A stretch of DNA of 64,000 bases, taken from assembly GCF_900102165.1 (NCBI RefSeq), contig NZ_FNBD01000002.1, positions 510,275-574,274 on the forward strand, written 5' to 3'. This DNA is from Cellulophaga baltica (GTDB taxonomy: Bacteria; Bacteroidota; Bacteroidia; Flavobacteriales; Flavobacteriaceae). The notes beneath the pieces were generated by a model that was not told the DNA's origin, ran no database searches, and saw nothing but the letters and a program-made list of their open reading frames with translations. Positions 1-6,248 of this stretch are shown here, in pieces; within the stretch, counting starts at the first letter, position 1, and every line of letters begins with the position of its first letter. A program made the position numbers and the translations under genes.

Positions 1-385
1 CTTTTTTATTAGCGACTTGTATGGCATGATCATAGAATTTTTGCGAAAGTTCTCCTTCCAATTTGCGTTGAAAATCTTCTAAAGAATACAGCAGCTTATG
101 GCTTAAATCATAGGCTTTATTTCCTTCGTCATGCGCAAAATCGCCCAAAGCTTCCATTTCTGGCGCTACTTTTCCGGCCCAAACCTCATCAATTTTCTCT
201 ATCAATACATGCACTTGTGCTTTCATACCGCTCCAAGAACGCATCACAGTGTCATATTCATAAGTGGTCGCTACTAATTGTTCATGACAGGCTTCTTCTG
301 CATGCCCTAAAGATTCATTAAAACGGACTTCTATTTTTTGTAAAAAGGAATCCCAACGTTGTATTAGTTCTTCTTTGCTTGCCAT
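1..385 (-). CDS. Hypothetical helical protein, C-terminus cut by window edge
   Basis: The ATG is at 385-383 on the minus strand and the frame stays open to the window edge, so 128 residues are visible and the C-terminus is missing. The visible part begins MASKEELIQRWDSF. It is rich in Glu, Lys, Gln and His with regularly spaced hydrophobic residues, as expected for long amphipathic helices or a coiled coil. There is no signal peptide or membrane segment. It starts 3 nt after the stop of the upstream zinc-ribbon gene, so the two are probably co-transcribed. I do not recognise the family. Confidence 0.6.
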   Translation of the reverse strand, partial: MASKEELIQRWDSFLQKIEVRFNESLGHAEEACHEQLVATTYEYDTVMRSWSGMKAQVHVLIEKIDEVWAGKVAPEMEALGDFAHDEGNKAYDLSHKLLYSLEDFQRKLEGELSQKFYDHAIQVANKK

Positions 386-388
386 AGT

Positions 389-631
389 TTAAGAGTCTTC
401 TTTAAAAAAATCAACATGTGCCATAAAAGGTTGCCTACAATAATCACAGGTTACCAAATTGGTTTTTTTTGGCCGTGGTGCGCCACAAGTTTTACAACTC
501 TCGGAACTTGTGCTCGTTTCGGTTTGTTGCCCTCGCGTATGCATGGCACTTTTAGAAGTCTCTGCATTTGTTGTAATTTTCTTAAAAGGATTTGACATGT
601 AGCTTGTTTCGTTACTTTTAATGGAATGCAA
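389..631 (-). CDS. Small zinc-ribbon-like protein
   Basis: An 80-residue protein with two CxxC pairs, C46/C49 and C62/C65, joined by a basic loop. This is the layout of a small zinc ribbon. The N-terminal 40 residues are Ser/Thr/Lys-rich and look disordered. The start is uncertain: a second Met at residue 12 (ATG at 598-596) gives a 69-residue protein beginning MSNPFKKIT, and neither start has a clear ribosome site. It lies 3 nt upstream of the partial gene at the window edge. The zinc ribbon is inferred from cysteine spacing only and the function is unknown. Confidence 0.55.
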   Translation of the reverse strand: MHSIKSNETSYMSNPFKKITTNAETSKSAMHTRGQQTETSTSSESCKTCGAPRPKKTNLVTCDYCRQPFMAHVDFFKEDS

Positions 632-763
632 GTTAATAGCTTGTTTTTGACTACAATACCCTGTTTTAAGGGATATTCGCTATTAAATTCTAAAATAGAA
701 CGACCTAAGCTTAGGAATTAGTACATAACCACCTCATAATACCGGAAATAGCCTTTCTATAAA

Positions 764-791
764 TAAACTTTCACAAATCATTGAAAGTTTA
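764..791. promoter_or_regulatory. Operator 1: perfect inverted repeat TAAACTTTCA-N8-TGAAAGTTTA
   Basis: The arms at 764-773 and 782-791 are perfect 10-bp reverse complements separated by 8 nt. The right arm overlaps the -33 region of the candidate promoter of the GbsR-type regulator. The core ACTTTCA-N8-TGAAAGT recurs with identical spacing before the next two genes. MarR-type dimers bind palindromes of this size, so I infer autoregulation. The binding itself is not shown by sequence. Confidence 0.7.
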
Positions 792-810
792 AAAATAATG
801 TATATCTTTG
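781..810 (+). promoter_or_regulatory. Candidate Bacteroidota promoter of the GbsR-type gene
   Basis: TATCTTTG at 803-810 matches the TAnnTTTG -7 element of the Bacteroidota primary sigma factor. TTG at 781-783 lies 19 bp upstream, within the usual range for the -33 element. The ATG at 815 is only 4 nt after the -7 element, so the predicted transcript would be leaderless or nearly so. The -33 element lies in the operator, which fits steric repression. Confidence 0.55.
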
Positions 811-814
811 TTTC

Positions 815-1318
815 ATGGAATACAAAGAGGCAAAAGATAAATTCATTAGTACTTGGGGTAGCCTTGGTACGCTTTGGGGCATTAATAAAGCCATGGCGCA
901 GATACAAGCTTTGCTTTTTATTTCTACAAAACCCTTATCTACAGAAGAGATCATGGAAGAGCTTCAGATTTCTAGAGGCAATACAAGCATGAATGTACGA
1001 CAGTTGATAGATTGGGGAATTGTCACGAAAGAATTGGTACCTGGAGAGCGTAAAGAATATTTTACGACAGAGAAAGATGTACAAGAATTGGCCCGTGTTA
1101 TTGCAAAAGAACGTAGCCGCAGAGAAATTCAACCTGTTATAAAAACACTTAAAGAAGTTTCTACGATTAAAGATGACGGTACTGAAAAAACTAGAGAGCT
1201 AATTAAACAAACTAAGGCTTTACACGATTTGGCAGATACTGCAGATATGATGTTGAACAAATTAGTGAACCAAAATCAAAACTGGTTAACAAAATCAATA
1301 TTCAAAATTTTTAAATAA
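815..1318 (+). CDS. GbsR/MarR family transcriptional regulator
   Basis: A 167-residue cytoplasmic DNA-binding protein. The N-terminal helix MEYKEAKDKFISTWG and the following WGINKAMAQI are typical of the GbsR branch (COG1510) of MarR-like regulators. The winged helix-turn-helix spans about residues 38-85: LSTEEIMEELQISRG as helix-turn, recognition helix around 55-66, and a wing at 72-84 with GERKEYF. The C-terminal half (90-150) is charged helix for dimerisation. It is the first gene of a plus-strand cluster with two membrane proteins, a methyltransferase and an epimerase. Three copies of one inverted repeat (before this gene and the next two) make it the likely cluster regulator. Its ligand is unknown. 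Confidence 0.9.
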   Translation: MEYKEAKDKFISTWGSLGTLWGINKAMAQIQALLFISTKPLSTEEIMEELQISRGNTSMNVRQLIDWGIVTKELVPGERKEYFTTEKDVQELARVIAKERSRREIQPVIKTLKEVSTIKDDGTEKTRELIKQTKALHDLADTADMMLNKLVNQNQNWLTKSIFKIFK

Positions 1319-1330
1319 AAAATTTAATCT

Positions 1331-1356
1331 AAACTTTCATTATTTTCTGAAAGTTC
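1331..1356. promoter_or_regulatory. Operator 2: AAACTTTCA-N8-TGAAAGTTC
   Basis: The left arm is 1331-1339 and the right arm 1348-1356, with an 8-nt spacer exactly as in the copy at 764-791. It lies in the 52-bp gap between the regulator and the first membrane-protein gene and ends 14 nt before its ATG. The whole gap resembles the next gap (1758-1811), including the flanks and the ATGAAA start context. I see no TAnnTTTG element here, so it could be an operator for an internal promoter or an mRNA hairpin near the start codon. Confidence 0.65.
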
Positions 1357-1370
1357 TAAATACATAGATT

Positions 1371-1757
1371 ATGAAAATCCTACATACCATTAATAGATGG
1401 AGTTTTATCATAACAGTCCTACTTTACATTACCATTTTCGGAGGATTAATAGCTCAATTTATTTTAGGAATAATTCAGGTAATTATAGCCCTGTATCTAA
1501 CCTATAAAATGAATAAAAATGGCTTAGTTCATAAAGCTATTCGAACGTATTGGTCTTATGTAATTCCTTACCTCCTCTTACTCCTTATCTTCTCCAACAG
1601 CAATATAAATCCTAACGAACTTTTAATATGGATCTATTTAGCTGTAATTCCTATGGCTTTAGCGGGCTACTTTGTATACATCACAAAAACGCTGAAAAAT
1701 GAAATGTTTCTTTTAGCCAGCTCCGAAACCGAAGAAGCTACTGAAAACCTTAACTAA
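1371..1757 (+). CDS. Four-helix integral membrane protein of unknown function
   Basis: A 128-residue hydrophobic protein with about four membrane segments near residues 10-25, 27-45, 60-76 and 83-105. A short basic loop (TYKMNKNG) separates the second and third, and the C-terminal tail is acidic (SETEEATE). There is no cleavable signal peptide and no catalytic motif I recognise. It follows the regulator by 52 bp and has its own copy of the inverted repeat 14 nt before the start, so its expression is probably set by that regulator. Together with the next gene it places the cluster's activity at the inner membrane. Confidence 0.7.
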   Translation: MKILHTINRWSFIITVLLYITIFGGLIAQFILGIIQVIIALYLTYKMNKNGLVHKAIRTYWSYVIPYLLLLLIFSNSNINPNELLIWIYLAVIPMALAGYFVYITKTLKNEMFLLASSETEEATENLN

Positions 1758-1773
1758 AAAAAATTTAAACTAT

Positions 1774-1795
1774 ACTTTCAGTGTTTTCTGAAAGT
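1774..1795. promoter_or_regulatory. Operator 3: ACTTTCA-N8-TGAAAGT
   Basis: The arms are 1774-1780 and 1789-1795, and the spacer GTGTTTTC is again 8 nt. Downstream of the right arm, TCTAAATATATAAATTATG nearly matches the sequence after operator 2, differing at two positions. The repeat ends 16 nt before the ATG at 1812. It is the third copy within 1.1 kb; I found none before the fourth gene at 2263. Confidence 0.65.
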
Positions 1796-1811
1796 TCTAA
1801 ATATATAAATT

Positions 1812-2252
1812 ATGAAATATAACGTTCCAAATTGGCTCATTATTATTGGAGGCTTAGGCCAAATATTTACGGCATTAATTTACCCTTACATACGCCATAA
1901 AGTATTTGATTGGTATACGGATGTAAAACAATTAAAGCCCTTAAACCAAGAAATTGCAAAAACCTATGGCAGGTATATTCAAGGACTTAATTTTTCTTTT
2001 GGGTTGATTGCTATTTTATTAACCCAAGAATTACAAAACGGAAGTAACCTAGCTATTGCCATTACGGGATTAATTGCCGCCTATTGGATCGGAAAAGTAG
2101 CCACGCAAGTTGCGTACTACCCTATGTATGAAATTCCTAAAAAAGCACTCTTTAGAATTGGCGGGTATTTCATGAACGGCCTTTTTACGCTTTTTGCTGT
2201 CGTATTTACTTGGTTATTAATCGTAAACTGTATGCAATTTTTTAATCTTTAA
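1812..2252 (+). CDS. Four-helix integral membrane protein of unknown function
   Basis: A 146-residue protein with hydrophobic segments near residues 8-27, 56-72, 78-101 and 113-137. A charged loop at 28-55 contains HKVFDWYTDVKQLKPLN. The fourth segment ends two residues from a conserved-looking Cys. I do not recognise a family and it is not obviously homologous to the neighbouring 128-residue protein, although the DNA just upstream of both genes is duplicated. Its stop is 10 bp before the methyltransferase start, so those two are surely co-transcribed. A role as membrane partner of the methyltransferase or epimerase is inference from position only. Confidence 0.7.
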   Translation: MKYNVPNWLIIIGGLGQIFTALIYPYIRHKVFDWYTDVKQLKPLNQEIAKTYGRYIQGLNFSFGLIAILLTQELQNGSNLAIAITGLIAAYWIGKVATQVAYYPMYEIPKKALFRIGGYFMNGLFTLFAVVFTWLLIVNCMQFFNL

Positions 2253-2262
2253 AAGCACCTCT

Positions 2263-3150
2263 ATGGAAACCTCACTACTACAAATAGCAGATATTACAAC
2301 ACCTAAAACAACGCAAAACAGCATGGAGATGGTCCGTTTTTATAATGGTGCCACGGCAGATTATAAGTTTTGGAGTACAGATTACAACATGCATTTTGGC
2401 TATTTTATCCCTTTTAAAACCAACCCCTTTAAAAGAGATGCCATGCTGAACGAAATGAACCATCAGGTACTTAAAAAATTAGCACTTACGAATGCATCAC
2501 ATACGCTTGCAGATTTAGGCTGCGGTATGGGCGGCACGATGCGATATGCGCTAAAAAAACATCCCAAACTAACAGCCTTTGGAGTCACCTTATCCAATTT
2601 TCAGGTGGCGAAAGGAAATCAGTTGCTAAAAAAAATGAAGGGCATTATCCTTAAAGAAAATTACAACCACACATCCTTCCCTTCCAATTTTTTTGATGCT
2701 GCCACCGCCATAGAAAGCCTTTGCCACTCTGGGCACAGCAGCCAATCTTTTAAAGAAGCGTATCGTATTTTAAAACCACATGGAAAACTGGTGATTGCAG
2801 ATGCCTTTTTGAAAATTAATGAAGAAGATCTATGTCACGGTGGGAAATATGCCTACCAAAAACTATGCAACCACTGGAGTTTAGAAAGACTGGGAACACT
2901 AACTACGATTGTTCAAGAATTAAAAGATCAAGGTTTTTCTAAGGTTGAAGTCGAAGATGCTTCCTTTAGAGTTGCCCCTTCTGTGCTTCATGTACCTTTT
3001 GCTATTATTGGTTTTGCTTTACAAAGTTTATTCCAAAACAAGCACTTAAAAAAAGAAAGCTATCACAATTTAAAAGGATCATTCTTTGCTTTATTATCTG
3101 GTTTACATATGCGCAGCTTCGGTTATTATATCATCACCTGTACGAAATAA
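2263..3150 (+). CDS. SAM-dependent methyltransferase, cyclopropane/sterol-type
   Basis: A 295-residue class I methyltransferase. HFGYF at 44-48 precedes the SAM-binding motif I, LADLGCGMGG at 82-91. GVTLSNFQV at 107-115 corresponds to the G(I/V)TLS post-I motif of cyclopropane-fatty-acid synthases and sterol/tocopherol methyltransferases. ESLCH at 151-155 matches the E-x-x-x-H signature of that group. A hydrophobic C-terminal stretch near 245-260 may sit on the membrane. These features suggest a lipid or prenyl-lipid acceptor, but the substrate cannot be read from the sequence. It follows a membrane-protein gene by 10 bp and precedes the epimerase by 7 bp. Confidence 0.85.
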   Translation: METSLLQIADITTPKTTQNSMEMVRFYNGATADYKFWSTDYNMHFGYFIPFKTNPFKRDAMLNEMNHQVLKKLALTNASHTLADLGCGMGGTMRYALKKHPKLTAFGVTLSNFQVAKGNQLLKKMKGIILKENYNHTSFPSNFFDAATAIESLCHSGHSSQSFKEAYRILKPHGKLVIADAFLKINEEDLCHGGKYAYQKLCNHWSLERLGTLTTIVQELKDQGFSKVEVEDASFRVAPSVLHVPFAIIGFALQSLFQNKHLKKESYHNLKGSFFALLSGLHMRSFGYYIITCTK

Positions 3151-3157
3151 ATTATCC

Positions 3158-4066
3158 ATGAAAAAATTGATTATTGCTGGCGGTTCTGGTTTTCTAGGAA
3201 AAGAGATTGCCACCTATTTTGCGTCAAAATTTACTGCTATTGTTATTCTTACCCGAGGTGCTACCGAAACCAAAAATGGCTGTCGCTATGTAACTTGGGA
3301 TGGCAAAACACTGGGTCCTTGGAAAGAAGAATTTGCTTCTTGCGAGGTACTCATTAATATGGCGGGACGCTCTGTAGATTGCCGGTACACCCCAAAAAAT
3401 AAGAAACTAATTTTAGACTCTAGAGTAGCTGCCACGAGAATATTAGGAGACGCAATTGCGCAAAGTCCATGCCCTCCAAAAGTGTGGATCAATTCTTCTA
3501 CAGCTACCATATACCGGCACGCTCTTACCCAACAAATGACAGAAGAAACAGGAGAAATTGGAACAGGATTCTCTGTAGCTGTTGCTAAAGCTTGGGAAGA
3601 AGCATTTTATGAGAGTACGACACCAAACACGCGGAAAGTAGCCTTACGCACTTCTATTGTCTTGGCGACCCATGGCGGGGCTTTAGTGCCCATTGTAAAA
3701 CTTGCAAAAATTGGGTTTGGAGGAACACAAGGAAAAGGAAATCAGCAATTTAGTTGGATACATTGTGCTGACTTTCTGGAAAGCATCAACTTTATTATAG
3801 AAAACGACAACTTAACAGGCGTCGTGAACTGTGTTGCACCAGAAACTGTTACCAATGCTATTTTAATGAAAAGCATTCGCAAGCAACTAAACATACCCTT
3901 TGGCATTCCCTTACCTAAATTTCTATTAGAAATAGGAGCAAAAATTATACAGACCGAAACAGAATTAATTTTAAAAAGCAGAAATGTACTTCCTCAAAAA
4001 CTAACCGATGCAGGATTCAAATTTAAATATACCACGATAGAAAGTGCTCTAAAGGATTTAATATAA
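3158..4066 (+). CDS. TIGR01777 family NAD(P)-dependent epimerase-like protein
   Basis: A 302-residue extended-SDR-like protein of the YfcH/SulA-related TIGR01777 family. The start is the ATG at 3158 (MKKLIIAGGSGFLG); an upstream in-frame start would overlap the methyltransferase and has no support. The dinucleotide-binding loop GGSGFLG is at residues 8-14 and INMAGRSVDCRY follows at the usual place. A C-terminal DUF1731-like segment includes LPKFLLEIGA. Family members occur widely, often next to lipid- or stress-related genes, but no reaction is firmly assigned. It is the last gene of the regulator cluster; the convergent rhodanese gene begins after a 1-bp gap. Confidence 0.85.
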   Translation: MKKLIIAGGSGFLGKEIATYFASKFTAIVILTRGATETKNGCRYVTWDGKTLGPWKEEFASCEVLINMAGRSVDCRYTPKNKKLILDSRVAATRILGDAIAQSPCPPKVWINSSTATIYRHALTQQMTEETGEIGTGFSVAVAKAWEEAFYESTTPNTRKVALRTSIVLATHGGALVPIVKLAKIGFGGTQGKGNQQFSWIHCADFLESINFIIENDNLTGVVNCVAPETVTNAILMKSIRKQLNIPFGIPLPKFLLEIGAKIIQTETELILKSRNVLPQKLTDAGFKFKYTTIESALKDLI

Positions 4067-4067
4067 G

Positions 4068-4424
4068 CTAGTGCTTAGCCTTCTTATAGGTATCATACCC
4101 ACCTTCTAAATTTACCACCGTATACCCTAAAGCTGTTAACTTGTCTGCTGCTTTGGTACTACGACCGCCAACTTTACAATACACATAAACCGTTTTATCC
4201 TTAGCAATCTGCTCTGTTATCTGTGTCTGAAAATTAGCATCAAACCAATTTATATTTAGTGCATGCTCTAAGTGCCCTGCGTTAAACTCTTCTGGAGTTC
4301 TTACATCTACTAAGACAATAGTTTTAAGTTCGTCTTGTGAAACTTCTGTGATAGGTTTTGATTTTATTTGCGAACAACTATAATTAATGAACGCTAAAAA
4401 GAATAAAAAAACTGTGTATTTCAT
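4068..4424 (-). CDS. Rhodanese-domain lipoprotein
   Basis: A 118-residue exported protein. The N-terminus MKYTVFLFFLAFINYSC ends in a lipobox-like sequence with Cys17 as the probable lipidated residue. The single rhodanese domain covers about 28-116: VDVRTPEEFNAGHLEHALN is the CH2A-type motif, and Cys83 in VYCKVGGRS is the active-site cysteine with a six-residue loop typical of single-domain sulfurtransferases. It probably acts at the periplasmic face or outer membrane in sulfur transfer or redox handling; the substrate is unknown. It stands alone, convergent with the epimerase and divergent from the sigma factor. Confidence 0.88.
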   Translation of the reverse strand: MKYTVFLFFLAFINYSCSQIKSKPITEVSQDELKTIVLVDVRTPEEFNAGHLEHALNINWFDANFQTQITEQIAKDKTVYVYCKVGGRSTKAADKLTALGYTVVNLEGGYDTYKKAKH

Positions 4425-4501
4425 AAATATTGTTTAAAGTTAAAAGTACACTATTTTGTTGTTAAAAAAATTAGGTAAATTTGAAACCACTAAAAAAGTT
4501 T

Positions 4502-5062
4502 ATGACTTCACATTCATTGCATCCAGACACATGGGTTGATCAATATGCAGATTACTTGTTTAACTACGCCGTAATTCGTGTTAGTGATGCCGAAATAGCC
4601 AAAGACATTGTACAAGAAACTTTTTTAGCCGGATTAAAATCTGCTAAAAATTTTAAAGGAGAAGCTGCTGAGCGCACTTGGCTCATCTCTATCCTTAAAC
4701 GAAAAGTCATTGATCATTATCGAAAAATTAATTCGAACAAAGGCAAAGCCGAAGTACGAATGACCTACAATTCTAGTGTAGATAGCGATGGTGATTGGCT
4801 AGAAGAACAAGTAGCAGATCCGTATAGCATTTTAGAAAATGACGGTATTGAAAATGAAGAATTGGGTGCTGCTATCCATAATTGCATCAGCAAATTACCA
4901 AAAAAACAAGGGCAAGTTTTTAAAATGAAAACAATTCAAGGAATAAGTACTGAAGATATTTGTAATGAATTGGAAATTAATCCGTCAAATCTTTGGGTAA
5001 TGATACATAGGTCAAGAACGGCCTTGATGGATTGCCTTAATCAAAATTGGTTCAATATATGA
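4502..5062 (+). CDS. ECF-type RNA polymerase sigma factor
   Basis: A 186-residue sigma-70 family protein. I chose the ATG at 4502 (MTSHSLHPDTW) over an in-frame TTG seven codons upstream. Region 2 spans about 12-78 with AKDIVQETFLAGL and the DNA-melting segment RTWLISILKRKVIDHYRK. Region 4 spans about 122-180 with LPKKQGQVFKMKTIQGIS and a helix-turn-helix ending NLWVMIHRSRTALMDCL. The stop overlaps the start of the next gene as ATGA, so translation is coupled to a small zinc-motif protein that looks like its anti-sigma factor. Confidence 0.9.
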   Translation: MTSHSLHPDTWVDQYADYLFNYAVIRVSDAEIAKDIVQETFLAGLKSAKNFKGEAAERTWLISILKRKVIDHYRKINSNKGKAEVRMTYNSSVDSDGDWLEEQVADPYSILENDGIENEELGAAIHNCISKLPKKQGQVFKMKTIQGISTEDICNELEINPSNLWVMIHRSRTALMDCLNQNWFNI

Positions 5063-5289
5063 TTTCTTGTGATAAAGCTGCAGTTATCTGCAACAAAGCC
5101 CAATATGATGAAGCTACTTTTTACGAAAAGGTAAAGCTTAAATTTCATATTCTTATTTGTAAAGCCTGTTCTGTTCACTCTAAAAAAAATACTATGCTTA
5201 CCTCTTTATGTGATAAAGCGAAGCTTAGTAATTTGTCTGAGAAGGAAAAAGAAGAGATGAAAAATAAATTAAAGGAAACGGTATCTTAA
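5059..5289 (+). CDS. Small ZAS/zf-HC2-like putative anti-sigma factor
   Basis: A 76-residue protein starting at the ATG at 5059, which overlaps the sigma-factor stop as ATGA. It carries H30-x3-C34-x2-C37, the zinc-binding signature of ZAS anti-sigma factors, with further cysteines at 4 and 11 that could supply the fourth ligand. A Lys/Glu-rich C-terminal helix follows. There is no membrane segment, so it would be a soluble zinc-dependent, possibly redox-responsive, regulator of the upstream sigma factor. That partnership is inferred from the motif and the overlap. Its 3' end overlaps the convergent UbiA-like gene by 4 bp. Confidence 0.75.
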   Translation: MISCDKAAVICNKAQYDEATFYEKVKLKFHILICKACSVHSKKNTMLTSLCDKAKLSNLSEKEKEEMKNKLKETVS

Positions 5290-6110
5290 AGTAATTTTGC
5301 TATTAAGAGTAGTGAAATCCACCAGAAAATCGGAATCGCTTCTATCCAAAAAGATGCGTAATATTTGCTTTGATTCTTTTTGGTATACAACATAATGTGT
5401 CCTAGTATTAAAAAAAGAATCCCCTTCGATATGGCATCTAAAGGGGTCAAAACTTCTTTTAAAAAGGTTAAGCTATAAAGTATTATCGCAGAAAAACCTC
5501 CGAATGTTAAGGTTTTATGAACTCCAAAGCGCTGTGGTAAGGTTTTTAAAGCCACATCGTCATATTTTAAATCCCGAATTTCAAAAGGCACGAGTAAAAC
5601 CAATACGAGTAAAATACGCTGTATGGTTTCTATAGCCACATCCCAAGGAATTACATTTGGCTTTTCAAAACTAGGCAACACTACCGTAATCCCTGCCCAA
5701 ACAACCGCTACAATAAATATTTTGAGTCCGGCTAAACTTCTTAAATTTTTAGTATGTGGCAACAAGGGCACGGCATAAAGCCCTGTTAAAAAGAACAATA
5801 CCACCATTAAGTACCACTCATTTGCATTTAAATAGAAAGCGCTATACCCCGCAATAAGTAACGCGATGATACTAAAAAACTGAATGTTCTTATGATATCT
5901 ATTGGCTACTAAAACATATTTCTTTGCTTCGACACCATACTTTACAAAATTGTAGGCAGTCATTGTCCCAAAAAACACAAAAAACTTCAAGTGACGATCT
6001 ATGGAAATGTTCAACAAAATAGCGGTCACCTCCATTAAAGCAAACACGGCAAATGCAACGTGGATACTGGCATCTAGATAAAAATCAAAAAGTCGCTTAA
6101 GAAACTTCAT
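5286..6110 (-). CDS. UbiA-like integral membrane protein with degenerate first Asp motif
   Basis: A 274-residue multi-pass protein with about eight hydrophobic segments, laid out like UbiA-superfamily prenyltransferases. In the position of the first prenyl-diphosphate motif (NDxxDxxxD) it has only YNFVKYGVEAKK (53-64), lacking the aspartates. The second motif is kept: IRDLKYDD at 178-185 with D180 and D184. SLAGLKIFIVAVVW (125-138) also fits the family. The loss of the first Mg-binding motif argues against a normal transferase reaction, so it may have another role. It converges on the sigma/anti-sigma pair with a 4-bp overlap. Confidence 0.7.
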   Translation of the reverse strand: MKFLKRLFDFYLDASIHVAFAVFALMEVTAILLNISIDRHLKFFVFFGTMTAYNFVKYGVEAKKYVLVANRYHKNIQFFSIIALLIAGYSAFYLNANEWYLMVVLFFLTGLYAVPLLPHTKNLRSLAGLKIFIVAVVWAGITVVLPSFEKPNVIPWDVAIETIQRILLVLVLLVPFEIRDLKYDDVALKTLPQRFGVHKTLTFGGFSAIILYSLTFLKEVLTPLDAISKGILFLILGHIMLYTKKNQSKYYASFWIEAIPIFWWISLLLIAKLL

Positions 6111-6207
6111 TGAACAAAAATAAACAAACTGTTTATAACCTCTCTTTTTAGTTAAAAACTTTAGCCAACGGACGTTCTAAATTCCCTATTTTGAGTAAAT
6201 TAATCGT

Positions 6208-6215
6208 TATTTTTG
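6208..6215 (+). promoter_or_regulatory. Candidate -7 element upstream of gcvP
   Basis: TATTTTTG at 6208-6215 fits TAnnTTTG and lies 33 nt before the gcvP ATG. The nearest TTG upstream (6191-6193) leaves only 14 bp, shorter than usual, so the -33 element is unclear. Confidence 0.4.
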
Positions 6216-6248
6216 TTGTGACTAATTCTAAGAAAAACTGCATAATTA

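Noticed and set aside
3086..3157. N-terminal extension of the TIGR01777 epimerase
   Set aside because: It lies inside the methyltransferase gene in another frame, and the Rossmann fold begins correctly at the ATG at 3158.
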